DNA from: Planctomycetota bacterium | GTDB taxonomy: Bacteria > Planctomycetota > UBA1135 > UBA2386 | Reading direction: 5' to 3' | Length of the DNA: 32,369 bases | Assembly: GCA_002684655.1 (NCBI GenBank) | Contig: NYVR01000132.1 | Coordinates: 1 to 32,369, forward strand | Part shown: piece by piece, positions 1 through 8,396 of the stretch | Position numbering within the stretch: position 1 is the stretch's first letter | Layout: each line of letters starts with the position of its first letter | Program-made: the position numbers and the translations under genes | The notes under the pieces: model-generated | Databases searched by the model: none | The model's input: the letters and a program-made list of their open reading frames with translations, nothing else | Told to the model about the DNA's origin: nothing

Positions 1-853
1 CGACGCTCTTGGCGAGTTCCGCTGCGTAGAGGACTGCGGGAACATCCGTGGCGACGAGCGCGTCGTCCTTGAGGCTCCAAACGACGTCGCTGAAACCGCC
101 CGCAGGGACGTTGCCCTGCAGGTAGCCTTGCGACTGGGCCAGCATCATCGTGACCGCGTCACCGCCGGCGCCCAGTCTCCCGACGAACCGCTTGGCGATC
201 GTGGCGATGTTGGCGCGAGCGTCGTCCGCCAGATACTTCATCATCGGCAGCGCGCGCGCGTCGCCGATCAAGTTGAGGGCCGCGGCTGCGTTTTGGACGG
301 CCAGGTCGTTGCTGCTCTTCAGCGCCTCGATCAGCGGCAGAACCGCGACCGAGTGGAGCATGGAGCATACGCTGATGGCGTGCACCTGGCTGGCGGGCGC
401 GTCGGGGTCTCCGAGCTTGGTGAGCAGGGCTGGCACCGCGAACTCGCCGTGATCGGAGATCAACTTGTTGATCGCCTCGCGGCGCACGCCGTAGGCGTTG
501 TCCGCGTCGGTGGCCGTGTCCACGAGTCCTTGGATCGCCTCGGCGTCGCGGGAGCGGTCACGGGCGATCGTCTTGGCCCGGTCCAGGATCGAGCGAGCGA
601 TCTTCTGAACCTCGCCTGGCTGGGTCATCAGCATGTACCACTCGTCTTGGGAGACCGACGCGTACAGCTCATGCGCCTCTTCATTGGACGGGTCGCCCGA
701 CAAGATCTCCTGCATCATGGCCAGGGCCTCGTCCTTCTTGTTGACGCGCAGCAGGGTGACGGCCTCCTGCAGCGCGTTCTGAGCCAGGGCCGTGCCGCCG
801 ACGACGAGGGCGACGGCTGCAGCCAGGAGAGACTGACGGAACGAACGGACCAT
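1..853 (-). CDS. Secreted HEAT-type repeat protein (partial, C-terminus beyond window)
   Basis: This minus-strand reading frame begins with ATG at 853 and is still open at base 1, giving at least 284 codons. A strong ribosome binding site, AAGGAG, lies about 8 bases before the ATG and decides the start. The N-terminus is a clear Sec signal peptide: basic MVRSFRQS, then an Ala/Leu/Val-rich core ending in TALA before QNALQEA. A short helical stretch follows (residues ~25-60, resembling a TPR helix pair). After it come paired helices with HEAT/PBS-lyase character around residues 130-230, with repeated patterns such as AVPALLTKLGDPDAPA, VLPLIEALKSSNDLAVQNAA and ALNLIGDARALPMM. Such repeats are protein-binding scaffolds. 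No catalytic motif is visible in the part present. It is probably periplasmic or surface-exposed. The partner is unknown and the C-terminal half cannot be judged. Confidence 0.8.
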   Translation of the reverse strand, partial: MVRSFRQSLLAAAVALVVGGTALAQNALQEAVTLLRVNKKDEALAMMQEILSGDPSNEEAHELYASVSQDEWYMLMTQPGEVQKIARSILDRAKTIARDRSRDAEAIQGLVDTATDADNAYGVRREAINKLISDHGEFAVPALLTKLGDPDAPASQVHAISVCSMLHSVAVLPLIEALKSSNDLAVQNAAAALNLIGDARALPMMKYLADDARANIATIAKRFVGRLGAGGDAVTMMLAQSQGYLQGNVPAGGFSDVVWSLKDDALVATDVPAVLYAAELAKSV

Positions 854-1241
854 GAGAGCGGACTCCTTAGGAGATTCGGATGCGGTAGGGGTCTTGTGAG
901 GGCTCGGACGAGCGGTTGCGGCGCGCAGGGCGTTGGGACGGTTCTCGCCGAAACCCCCTGACCGCCACATGTGGGTCGGAAAGGACTGTCGAATGCTATG
1001 TTCCGACACTTTGCCGTCAAGTAGACGGACCCGCAGGTCCTCGATCTCTAGGGAGCTTTTCCACCCCTGCATGGAACACCCCGCGCTGCATACGGTTGCC
1101 CGAGCCGCGGGGATCCGCCCTCACCCGCTTTGCAAAGGCCAGCGCGCCTTCGCCGGCGAAGCCTCCGCGGCGCCGCTCTCCCTGCCACCCACCTACGAAC
1201 GACGCTGACACGATCACCGCAGGCCGCTACAACGGACGGCG
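854..1241. other. Divergent intergenic region between the HEAT-type gene and the NtrC-type regulator
   Basis: The 388 bases separate two divergent genes and should carry promoters for both. Apart from the minus-strand promoter and inverted repeat near 975-1020, I see no convincing structure. I found no clear sigma-54 site (GG-N10-GC type) and no credible small gene. Open frames here have the composition expected of random GC-rich sequence. Confidence 0.5.
993..1020 (-). promoter_or_regulatory. Candidate sigma-70-type promoter with overlapping inverted repeat, for the HEAT-type gene
   Basis: On the minus strand TTGACG (1020-1015) is followed after 16 bases by TAGCAT (998-993). These match the -35 consensus at five of six positions and the -10 at four of six. 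This would give a leader of about 135 bases before the ATG at 853. An imperfect inverted repeat, TGTCGAA (987-993) against TTCCGACA (1001-1008), covers the -10 and the spacer. A further related copy, GTCGGAA, lies at 975-981. The arrangement suits a repressor or activator site, but this is inference from pattern only. Confidence 0.3.
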
Positions 1242-2609
1242 ATGACGAAAGCAGCCACTGTGCTGATCGTGGACGACCACCGCGCGGTGCGCGAGGAGCT
1301 CGCCTTCGCCCTGCAATTCGACGGGTGGACCACGGTCGAAGCCGAGGACGGCCCCGGCGGTCTCGAACGAGCCCAGGAGCCCGACGTAGACCTCGTGCTC
1401 TTAGACGTGAAGCTGCCTGGCATGGACGGCCTCGAGGTGCTGCAAAAGCTGAAAGAACAGCGGCCCGACCTGCCAGTTGTGATGATCTCAGGCCACGGCG
1501 ACCTCGACACGGCGGTGCTCGCGGTCCGGCGCGGCGCGTACGACTTCCTGCAGAAACCGTTCGAATCCGACCGGGTGCTGCTCTCGATCAAAAATGCCCT
1601 GCGCACCTGCAGGCTGCAGAGCGAGAACGAGGCGCTGCGAGAGGTCATCCAATCCGAGCACCACCTGCTCGGGACCAGCGACACCATCGAAGCCGTGCGG
1701 TCCACCATCCAAAAAGTCGCCCCGACCGAGGTGGCCGTGTTGATCACTGGCGACAACGGCACAGGCAAGGAACTGGTCGCTCGGCAACTGCACCTCCAAA
1801 GTAAGCGGAGCGAGGGACCGTTTTTGGCGGTCAACTGCGCGGCGATCCCCGAAGACCTCGCCGAGAGCGAGCTGTTCGGACATGAGAAAGGCGCGTTCAC
1901 CGGCGCCGACAACGCCCGAGCCGGCGCGTTCGAGCTCGCCGACGGCGGCACCCTGTTCCTGGACGAGGTCGGGGACATGCCGCTGCCGATGCAAGCCAAG
2001 CTGCTGCGGGCCCTCCAGGAGCGCGTGGTCCAGCGACTCGGCGCCCAAGCGACAACCGAGGTCGACGTGCGCATCCTCGCGGCGACCAACCAAGACCTCG
2101 AAGCGATGGTCTCCGAGAAGGCCTTCCGCGAAGACCTCTACTACCGCCTGCACGTCGTGCGGATCCACCTCCCCCCGCTGAGGGAGCGGCCAGACGACGT
2201 CGCCGCGCTGGCGGACCACTTCCTCGCGGCGGCCACAAAGCGCAATGGTCTCAGCTCACGCCGGCTGCACACGAGCGCCTACGAGTGGCTGCGGCGACAA
2301 CCCTGGCCGGGCAACGTGCGCCAGCTCAAGAACGCGCTGGAGGGCGCCGCGGTCCTCTCGGACGGCCCCGAGCTGCGGGCCGCCGACCTCGAAGGCGCGG
2401 CGACGCCCGCGGCGACGCGAAGAGCCGCCGACGGCGAGCCCGACTGGTTCGCGTATGCGCGACTTGAGGACTTCCGCGCGGCGACCGAGAAGGAGTTCTT
2501 GAGGCGCAAGCTGTTGGAGTTCGGCGGCAACATCAAGAAGACCGCCGAGAACATCGAGCTCCAGCGCAGCAACCTCTACAAGAAGCTCGACCGCTACGAT
2601 CTAAAGTAG
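1242..2609 (+). CDS. NtrC-family sigma-54-dependent response regulator
   Basis: The 455-residue protein is a complete three-domain activator. Residues 1-120 form a receiver domain with acidic D11/D12, phospho-acceptor D55 in LVLLDVKLPGMDG, the switch serine in MISGHG (~83) and K105. Residues ~140-375 are the AAA+ domain, with Walker A GDNGTGKE (170-177, usual form GESGTGKE), the sigma-54 contact loop GAFTGA (217-222) and Walker B GGTLFLDE (235-242). Residues ~415-452 are a Fis-type helix-turn-helix (FGGNIKKTAENIELQRSNLY) like that of NtrX. On phosphorylation it should oligomerise and remodel RNA polymerase-sigma-54. No sensor kinase lies in the window, so it is an orphan here. ATG at 1242 is the natural start because the receiver domain begins at once. 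No good Shine-Dalgarno precedes it. Confidence 0.95.
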   Translation: MTKAATVLIVDDHRAVREELAFALQFDGWTTVEAEDGPGGLERAQEPDVDLVLLDVKLPGMDGLEVLQKLKEQRPDLPVVMISGHGDLDTAVLAVRRGAYDFLQKPFESDRVLLSIKNALRTCRLQSENEALREVIQSEHHLLGTSDTIEAVRSTIQKVAPTEVAVLITGDNGTGKELVARQLHLQSKRSEGPFLAVNCAAIPEDLAESELFGHEKGAFTGADNARAGAFELADGGTLFLDEVGDMPLPMQAKLLRALQERVVQRLGAQATTEVDVRILAATNQDLEAMVSEKAFREDLYYRLHVVRIHLPPLRERPDDVAALADHFLAAATKRNGLSSRRLHTSAYEWLRRQPWPGNVRQLKNALEGAAVLSDGPELRAADLEGAATPAATRRAADGEPDWFAYARLEDFRAATEKEFLRRKLLEFGGNIKKTAENIELQRSNLYKKLDRYDLK

Positions 2610-2615
2610 CTACGG

Positions 2616-2677
2616 CGAGCGTCTTCTTAGGGCGTCCTCAGCACGGACGCTCGTCGGGCGCGCTCGTCAGGCGCGCC
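2616..2677. terminator. Hairpins between convergent genes (possible bidirectional terminator)
   Basis: Two stem-loops sit in the 148-base gap between the convergent NtrC-type and LysM genes. The first pairs GCGTCC (2632-2637) with GGACGC (2645-2650) over a 7-base loop, and lies inside a wider 8-base inverted repeat, CGAGCGTC/GACGCTCG (2616-2623/2646-2653). The second pairs GGCGCGC (2657-2663) with GCGCGCC (2671-2677) over a 7-base loop. Neither has a T-run, so intrinsic termination is uncertain. Confidence 0.35.
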
Positions 2678-2757
2678 GGGCCAGCACTACCGCGTTGGCG
2701 GCCGCGGCGCTCTCGGACGCATTCATCGCGCCCAAACATGAGCGCCGCTGCCGGGGC

Positions 2758-3633
2758 CTACTCGGCGCTCAAGGGGAGCTTGATCTGCTGTCCGATCTTC
2801 AGGCTGTCGGCGTTGAGGCCCGGGTTGAGCTGTTCGACGGATTTGCGCGCGCGGAAATGTTTATCCCCGAACCGCTTCCTGAGGATCGGCTCCAGCATGT
2901 CACCGGGCTTCACCGTGTAGATTTCGAAGCGGGCCTGGGCCGGCGTGACGACGGCAACGTCGCCAAGCGGCGCCGCCGGGATGGCGACAGCCGCGTCCGG
3001 AGCGCCACGCTCGATCCGCGGCGTCGCAAAGTTCGGCTGCGAGGCGGAGGCTGGGGACGGCTGACCGGTTGGCTGCCCCGCGACGGTCGCGGCGCCCTGG
3101 CCTGCGACCAGCAGCGTTGGCTTCGCCTCTGCCTCGAGACGCGCCAGCAGTTGCTCATCGGAGGCGACCATAGGCACAAACAGCTTTTGGCCCGCGCGAA
3201 GGTCGGTGGTCGACTCGTTGCAGCACTTGATCTCGTCGACGAAGTCTACGTCGAGACACCAGCGCGTCGCGATCTTGTGCCAGCTGTCATTGGGCTTCAC
3301 TTCGACGCGGCGGAAGCCGTGTTCGAGCGTGTATGCCCCGATCTTTTGCATGACCTGGGCCTCAGCAGACGGCGCCTTGATTCGCAGGGGCTGCTCGACC
3401 TTGGTCGCCGCGGGGCCGCTGATGCCGGTGACCGAGACGACTTGCTCTGCTTCGCCAGCTTCGGCCTCAGGCGTCTTGCTGGCGCCGTTGAGGATGTCGT
3501 TCAGGCTCGTGCCGCCCGTCGCTCGCGACTGCTCCGGGGTCGTTGGGGTGTCGCCGAAGACGATGGCGATCACAAGGATCAACGCCAGAAACCCGCTGAC
3601 CGCGTAGACCAAAAAACGCTCGTTCTGCTTCAT
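2758..3633 (-). CDS. Membrane-anchored protein with two LysM-like domains
   Basis: The start is ATG at 3633, preceded by a good ribosome binding site (GGAGGGAG). This gives 291 residues. An upstream in-frame extension of 30 residues is rejected because it lies before that site. Residues 8-27 form one hydrophobic membrane segment after a basic start (MKQNERFLVYAVSG), so the rest should be outside the cytoplasm. A LysM-like domain spans ~108-155 (VKPNDSWHKIATRW ... LRAGQKLFVP) and a clearer one ~237-289 (YTVKPGDMLEPILRKRFGD ... SLKIGQQIKLP). A Pro/Ala-rich linker separates them. LysM domains bind N-acetylglucosamine-containing polymers such as peptidoglycan. No hydrolase domain is present, so it may be a cell-wall-binding or tethering factor. 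The first domain has an unusual Cys-Cys pair in IKCCNES (137-138). Confidence 0.85.
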   Translation of the reverse strand: MKQNERFLVYAVSGFLALILVIAIVFGDTPTTPEQSRATGGTSLNDILNGASKTPEAEAGEAEQVVSVTGISGPAATKVEQPLRIKAPSAEAQVMQKIGAYTLEHGFRRVEVKPNDSWHKIATRWCLDVDFVDEIKCCNESTTDLRAGQKLFVPMVASDEQLLARLEAEAKPTLLVAGQGAATVAGQPTGQPSPASASQPNFATPRIERGAPDAAVAIPAAPLGDVAVVTPAQARFEIYTVKPGDMLEPILRKRFGDKHFRARKSVEQLNPGLNADSLKIGQQIKLPLSAE

Positions 3634-3686
3634 GCTCCCTCCAGCCGGACATAGCCGGCTTCGGCTGTCGAACGTGAACGCGACTA

Positions 3687-3703
3687 TGCGAGAGCCTCTC
3701 GCA
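3687..3703. promoter_or_regulatory. Perfect 17-bp palindrome upstream of the LysM gene
   Basis: TGCGAGAG and CTCTCGCA flank a single central base, 54 bases upstream of the LysM gene's ATG. As DNA it has the size and symmetry of a dimeric repressor site. As RNA it would fold only a 6-base stem. On the minus strand a weak -10-like CATAGT adjoins it. The function is inferred only from symmetry and position. Confidence 0.4.
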
Positions 3704-3868
3704 GTTGACCGAGCCGCGGCCACACCCTCTGCCTCTTGCCTCTTCGAACCAGTGTGCGCTCCAGGGATGACCGCCCTGCAGCGAACGAAATCCTACGAGA
3801 ATCGCGCTGCAAGTCCAAGCGCCCAAATGAGATCCTGCAACGCGGCCCGTCCTGCCGCGGGCGACATG

Positions 3869-5542
3869 TTAGCCGCCGAGGTCGACGTCGTTATCGACGG
3901 CGAACTGCTGCGCGTCTTCGTAGCCGGCGTCGGCGTGCCGAACGATGCCCATGCCAGGGTCGCAGGTGAAGACGCGCTGGATACGCGCAGCAGCTTCCTC
4001 GGTGCCGTCGGCGACCGTGACCTGGCCGGAGTGGATCGACTTGCCCATCCCCACGCCGCCGCCGTGGTGCAGCGAGACCCACGTCGCGCCCGATGCGACC
4101 GCGAGCATCCCGTTGAGCAACGGCCAGTCCGCGATCATGTCGGAGCCGTCCTTCATGGCCTCCGTCTCCCGGTAGGGCGACGCGACCGAGCCGCAGTCGA
4201 GGTGGTCACGACCGAACACGATCGGCGCGGAGATCTCGCCATTTTTGATCAGCTCGTTGACCGCGAGGCCGAACTTTGCGCGCTCCCCGTAGCCGAGCCA
4301 GAGGATGCGGGCGGGCAGCCCCTGCCAAGCGATCTTCTCCTGCGCCTTCTTGATCCAGGTGCACAGCGGCTCGTTGTCCTTAAACATCTCCAGCGCCAGC
4401 TCATCGGTGCGTTGGATGTCCTTGGGATCGCCGCTGAGCGCGACCCAGCGGAACGGACCGCGGCCGTGACAGAACAGCGGGCGGATGTATTCCGGAATGA
4501 ATCCAGGGATCCGAAAGGCCTCGGCGACGCCATGGTCGCGCGCCTCCGTGCGCACGTTGTTGCCGTAGTCAAAGGTGATCGCGCCCTTTTCCTGCAGCTC
4601 AAGCATCAACGCGACGTGACGCGCGCAGGTGCGGCCAGACTCCGCCAAATACTGCTTCGGGTCCTGGTCGCGCAGCACGTTGGCTTGCTCGACCGACATC
4701 CCGTCCGGGATGTATCCGACCAGCATGTCGTGCGCAGAGGTTTGATCCGTAAGCATGTCGGGCACGACGCCCTCGTCGCGGATCGTCTCCAGCAGCTCTG
4801 TCGCGTTGCAACACACGCCGATCGACCACGCCTCTCCAGCGGCCGCTTTGGCCTGCGCTGCTGCGAGCGCCCGCTTCGGATCGTCGATGCGCTCGTCGAG
4901 GTATTTGGTCTCAAGACGCTTGTCGATGCGCCACCCCTCGACGTCGGCGGCGAGGCAGACGCCGCCGGCCATCGTGATCGCCAGCGGCTGCGCCCCCCCC
5001 ATGCCGCCGAGCCCGGCCGTGACCACGAGTCGGCCCTTGAGGTCCGAGCCGTAGTGCTTCTTTGCGGCCGCCACGAAGGTCTCATAGGTCCCCTGCACGA
5101 TTCCCTGGCTGCCGATGTAGATCCAGCTGCCGGCGGTCATCTGGCCGTACATGATCAGCCCGAGCTTGTCGAGGCGACGGAACTCGTCCCAGTTGGCCCA
5201 GTCGCCGACGAGGTTGCTGTTGGCGATCAACACGCGCGGCGCGTCCGCGTGCGACTTGAACACACCGACACACTTACCGGACTGGACCAACATCGTCTCG
5301 TCAGGTTGTAGGCGCCGCAGTGTCGCGAGGATCTTCTGCAGCGCCTCGGGGTTGCGAGCGGCCTTGCCGAGGCCGCCGTACACGATCAGGTTTTCGGGGT
5401 CCTCCGCGACCTCTGGGTCGAGGTTGTTCTGCACCATCCGGTAGACAGCTTCGATCTGCCAGTTCGCGCAGGTCAGCTGCGAGCCCCGCGGGGCGCGGCA
5501 GGTGGTTGAGGCCGTCGGCGTAGACGTGTCGTGTTCGGTCAT
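3869..5542 (-). CDS. hutU: Urocanate hydratase (urocanase)
   Basis: The enzyme adds water to urocanate to give imidazolonepropionate, step two of histidine degradation in the cytosol, using tightly bound NAD+ as an electrophile. ATG at 5542 gives 557 residues, the usual family length, and puts RAPRGSQLT at residue 17 as in known urocanases. Visible signatures are [19 protein letters not shown] (39-57), the NAD-binding [13 protein letters not shown] (176-188), [16 protein letters not shown] (406-421), [20 protein letters not shown] further on, and [11 protein letters not shown] near the C-terminus. The signature region normally reads FQGLPARICW; here residue 414 is Leu (codon CTC, bases 4301-4303) where the Pseudomonas putida enzyme has active-site Cys410. 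hutH lies 156 bases upstream on the same strand, so the two are probably co-transcribed. No Shine-Dalgarno is evident. Confidence 0.96.
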   Translation of the reverse strand: MTEHDTSTPTASTTCRAPRGSQLTCANWQIEAVYRMVQNNLDPEVAEDPENLIVYGGLGKAARNPEALQKILATLRRLQPDETMLVQSGKCVGVFKSHADAPRVLIANSNLVGDWANWDEFRRLDKLGLIMYGQMTAGSWIYIGSQGIVQGTYETFVAAAKKHYGSDLKGRLVVTAGLGGMGGAQPLAITMAGGVCLAADVEGWRIDKRLETKYLDERIDDPKRALAAAQAKAAAGEAWSIGVCCNATELLETIRDEGVVPDMLTDQTSAHDMLVGYIPDGMSVEQANVLRDQDPKQYLAESGRTCARHVALMLELQEKGAITFDYGNNVRTEARDHGVAEAFRIPGFIPEYIRPLFCHGRGPFRWVALSGDPKDIQRTDELALEMFKDNEPLCTWIKKAQEKIAWQGLPARILWLGYGERAKFGLAVNELIKNGEISAPIVFGRDHLDCGSVASPYRETEAMKDGSDMIADWPLLNGMLAVASGATWVSLHHGGGVGMGKSIHSGQVTVADGTEEAAARIQRVFTCDPGMGIVRHADAGYEDAQQFAVDNDVDLGG

Positions 5543-5698
5543 GGTTGTAGCGTGACGTCGGATTTGGAGCGGCGCAAGCAGGGGCGCGCACATCGCTGGG
5601 ACCACGTACGGTGCGCCGCTGGGGAGGCTTAAGACAGCGCGGCGGGCGCTTCCAGGTGCAAGCAGTAGATCCCCGCCCAACCGACCTTGCCGGACCGT

Positions 5699-7225
5699 TC
5701 AGACCGCGAGCGGGCCGACCTTTTTCTCGACCGACGCGACCAGCTTACCGTCTCGGACCGCGCGCTCAGCCGCGGCGAGGTCAGGCGCCAGGAAGCGGTC
5801 ACCGTCGAGCGTAGGCACCCGGCGCCGCAGCGCCCGATACGCCGCGGCGACGCCAGCGCCCGGCTTGATCTTGGGCCCGAGGTCGATGCCCTGCGCCCCG
5901 CAGAGGAGCTCGATGCCGAGGACCTTGGCGGTGTTCGCGGCGACGCGGTCGGCGTGCCGCGCAGCCGTCACCCCCATCGAGACGTGGTCTTCCCGGTTTG
6001 CGCTGGTGGGCACCGTGTCGACGCTCGCCGGGTGCGCGAGCGTCTTGTTCTCGCTCGCCAAAGACGCCGCAACAACCTGCGGAATCATGAAGCCTGACTC
6101 CAGCCCAGGGTCCTTCGCGAGGAACGGTGGCAGCCCAGAGATGTCGGGGTTCACGAGCTGCTCGACTCGCCGCTCACTGATGTTCGCCAACGTGCTCACT
6201 GCGATCTTCACGAAGTCCATCGCTTGGCTGACAGGCTGCCCGTGAAAGTTGCCCGCAGAGATCACGTCGCCGCGGAAAACCAGCGGGTTATCCGTGACCG
6301 AGTTGGCCTCCGTGACGACGACGTCTAAGCCGTAGCGCACCCCGTCCTTGGCGGCGCCGTGCACCTGCGGGGAACACCGCAAGGAATAGGCATCCTGCAC
6401 CCGGCCGCAGGCGCGCTGGCTCTCATCGACACCGCTGTCACCCAGCAGCGCCCGCATATTCGAAGCAGTCGCCATCTGCCCTTCATGCGGGCGCGCCTCG
6501 TGCACACGCGGATCGAACGGTCGGAGGCTGCCGCGCAGCGCCTCGACGGTCATGGCGCAGGCGATGTCGGCGACCCGGCAAAGCTGCATCGCCTCGTCCA
6601 CCACGAGGCACCCGATCGCGGTCATGATTTGCGTGCCGTTGATTAAGGCCAAGCCCTCCTTCTCGGCGAGCTCGAGCGGGGCGCGGCCGAGTTTACGCAG
6701 CGCCGCCGCGCCGCTGATCACGCGGCCGCTGTGGTGGACCTCGCCGAACCCGATCAGCGGAAGCGCCATGTGGCTGAGCGGCGCGAGGTCCCCGCTTGCG
6801 CCCACCGAGCCCTGCGACGGGATGACAGGGATCATGTCCGCGTTCCAGAGCGCGAGCGCTTGGTCGATCAGCGCTCGACGCACGCCCGAGCTCCCCAACG
6901 CGAGGTTGTGGATGCGCAAGGCGAAGGCCAACCGACTCTGCTCGAGCGTCAACGGCTCGCCCACGCCGGTCGCGTGGCTGAGCAGCAAGTTCTGCTGCAG
7001 TTGACCGAGCTGCTCGTCGGCGATGCGCACCCCAGCGAGCTTCCCGAAGCCCGTGTTGATGCCATACATCGTCTCGCCTCTGCGGACCGCGCGGTCGACG
7101 ATCGCGCGGCACCGGTCGACACCCTTCTTGCTGCGCTCCGTGAGCGCGACGCGATTCTTGGACCGGCTCAGCTCGACCAGCGTCGTGAGCGGGAGATCAG
7201 GTTCACCGAGCAGGATTCTTGCCAC
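5699..7225 (-). CDS. hutH: Histidine ammonia-lyase (histidase)
   Basis: Histidase removes ammonia from L-histidine to give urocanate, feeding hutU directly downstream. The 508 residues match the family length. The Ala-Ser-Gly triad that cyclises into the MIO electrophile is at 143-145 in SQGSVGASGDLAPLSH. The catalytic tyrosine lies in MYGINTGFGKL (Tyr54), and SHATGVGEPL carries the conserved His84. QDAYSLRCSPQVHG, the VTDNPLVF motif and HGQPVSQAMDF are also present. Translation starts at GTG (7225-7223), since MARILLGEPDLPLT aligns with family N-termini. No other hut gene (hutI, hutG, hutF or the regulator hutC) is in the window, so the pathway must be completed elsewhere. Confidence 0.97.
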   Translation of the reverse strand: MARILLGEPDLPLTTLVELSRSKNRVALTERSKKGVDRCRAIVDRAVRRGETMYGINTGFGKLAGVRIADEQLGQLQQNLLLSHATGVGEPLTLEQSRLAFALRIHNLALGSSGVRRALIDQALALWNADMIPVIPSQGSVGASGDLAPLSHMALPLIGFGEVHHSGRVISGAAALRKLGRAPLELAEKEGLALINGTQIMTAIGCLVVDEAMQLCRVADIACAMTVEALRGSLRPFDPRVHEARPHEGQMATASNMRALLGDSGVDESQRACGRVQDAYSLRCSPQVHGAAKDGVRYGLDVVVTEANSVTDNPLVFRGDVISAGNFHGQPVSQAMDFVKIAVSTLANISERRVEQLVNPDISGLPPFLAKDPGLESGFMIPQVVAASLASENKTLAHPASVDTVPTSANREDHVSMGVTAARHADRVAANTAKVLGIELLCGAQGIDLGPKIKPGAGVAAAYRALRRRVPTLDGDRFLAPDLAAAERAVRDGKLVASVEKKVGPLAV

Positions 7226-7313
7226 GCCCGAAGCTTCTCACTGGCGGCCCGCGCTGCCAAGAGCAGATCCTCTCGCGAGCGCCTGAAGGCGCACGCCGTT
7301 GCCCCTTGACGCG

Positions 7314-7757
7314 CTAAAGCGTCGTAGGCTCGAGCTGCAGCGGCGGAGCCGAGGGCACCAGGAAGAAGCGGCCGATCTCCACATCGAAGCGAGACCCGTC
7401 TTCCCGCTCGAACGTGTAGGAGCCCTCCATCGTGCCCCAAGAGGTCCTCAGCGGGCAGTAGCTGACGTAGCTGTAGCTCTCGTCAGCGCTCAGGTCTGGA
7501 TACTCACCGACGACGCCGCGCCCGCGCACCTCTTCTCGGCCGCCGTCGGCGTCGACGATGACCCAGTGACGCGACAACAGCCGAGCCTGCTCCGCGCCGA
7601 CGTTGGTCATCGTGATCTTGTAGCGGAACACAAAGCTCTGCTGTGGCTCCTCGCCGTGGTCGCGAAACTCTTGGGGGAGGATTTCCTGCGGCATGAATTC
7701 GGCCGCCGCGTGGATGCGGATGCCTTGCGTCGTCGTGTCCGAGTGCGGGCTGCTCAT
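7314..7757 (-). CDS. apaG: ApaG-domain protein (DUF525)
   Basis: ATG at 7757 gives 147 residues, slightly longer than the ~125 usual for ApaG. The single ApaG domain covers about residues 15-140 and shows the expected order: FVFRYKITMTNVG, LLSRHWVIVDADGG, EEVRGRGVVGEYPDLS, SYVSYCPLRTSWGTMEGSYTF and FDVEIGRFFLVPS. The fold is an immunoglobulin/fibronectin-III-like beta sandwich. The bacterial role is poorly defined; in enterobacteria the gene lies next to apaH, which is absent here. The gene is 88 bases upstream of hutH on the same strand and may share its transcript, though a functional tie to histidine breakdown is not known. No Shine-Dalgarno is seen before the ATG. Confidence 0.93.
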   Translation of the reverse strand: MSSPHSDTTTQGIRIHAAAEFMPQEILPQEFRDHGEEPQQSFVFRYKITMTNVGAEQARLLSRHWVIVDADGGREEVRGRGVVGEYPDLSADESYSYVSYCPLRTSWGTMEGSYTFEREDGSRFDVEIGRFFLVPSAPPLQLEPTTL

Positions 7758-7878
7758 GGTCGGTCGAGTGGCGTTACCGTCCTGAAGAATAGAGGGGCCG
7801 TCGAGAAAAGCGAGACCCCCTTGTTGGCCGATTCCGGGGTGCAGTAGAGACAAATCACGCAGAATAAGCAGGCGAACC

Positions 7879-8259
7879 TTAGTGGCCGTGCGGGTCCGCG
7901 CCCTTCCGGAACGACAGCTTTGTGTCGGCAGCAGCGAGTTCGAGGACTGCTGAGGTGAGCGTCCCCGTCCACAGCGCCTGATCCAGACCATCGAGGATGC
8001 GGGCCTTCACGGTCACCGTCCCCGTGTTGGCATCGAGGACATAGCTCCCGCTCGCGTGCGAGTGCGTCCCGTCCGCCTGCGGCCGACCGTGCACCATCAT
8101 TTTGTCACTCTCCGCGTCGAAGCTCAGCGTCATCGCCGGCGCGTCACCGGCGCGAACTTCGACCCAATTCCCCGCGAGCGGATTCTGTGAACCCTCGGAG
8201 CCGCACGAACAAATAATGATCAGAGCCAGGGTGGTGACCAGCAATTTCAGACGCTTCAT
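7879..8259 (-). CDS. Small predicted lipoprotein, function unknown
   Basis: The 126-residue product begins MKRLKLLVTTLALIIICSCG, a basic start, a hydrophobic core and a lipobox-like ICSC, so it is probably lipidated at Cys19. The mature part (LAGNWVEVRAGD, then TLSFDAESDKMMVHG, SGSYVLDANTGTVTVKARI and KLSFRKG) reads as alternating beta strands. It resembles small beta-barrel lipoproteins that begin with a GxW motif and test substrate-like pockets. I cannot name a family. It ends with the His-rich tail DPHGH. A 121-base gap separates it from apaG, so it may be a separate unit. It is divergent from the ASCH-domain gene. Confidence 0.75.
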   Translation of the reverse strand: MKRLKLLVTTLALIIICSCGSEGSQNPLAGNWVEVRAGDAPAMTLSFDAESDKMMVHGRPQADGTHSHASGSYVLDANTGTVTVKARILDGLDQALWTGTLTSAVLELAAADTKLSFRKGADPHGH

Positions 8260-8396
8260 GGTGCGCTGATTGTGTCGATGTTCGAAAGACTTGGAAGCGT
8301 CGTCCGCGCTGATTCCAGGAAAGCTACAGAGGTTCGCGCGCCCGCGGCGCCTTCGAGATGCGCTTGGCGCTACGTTGCTGGTATGCGCGAGGTCCG

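Noticed and set aside
3632-5311. Long plus-strand open frame opposite hutU
   Set aside because: It is antisense to a confidently identified urocanase; its product is Arg/Asp/His-rich with no motif, as expected from the complement of GC-biased codons.
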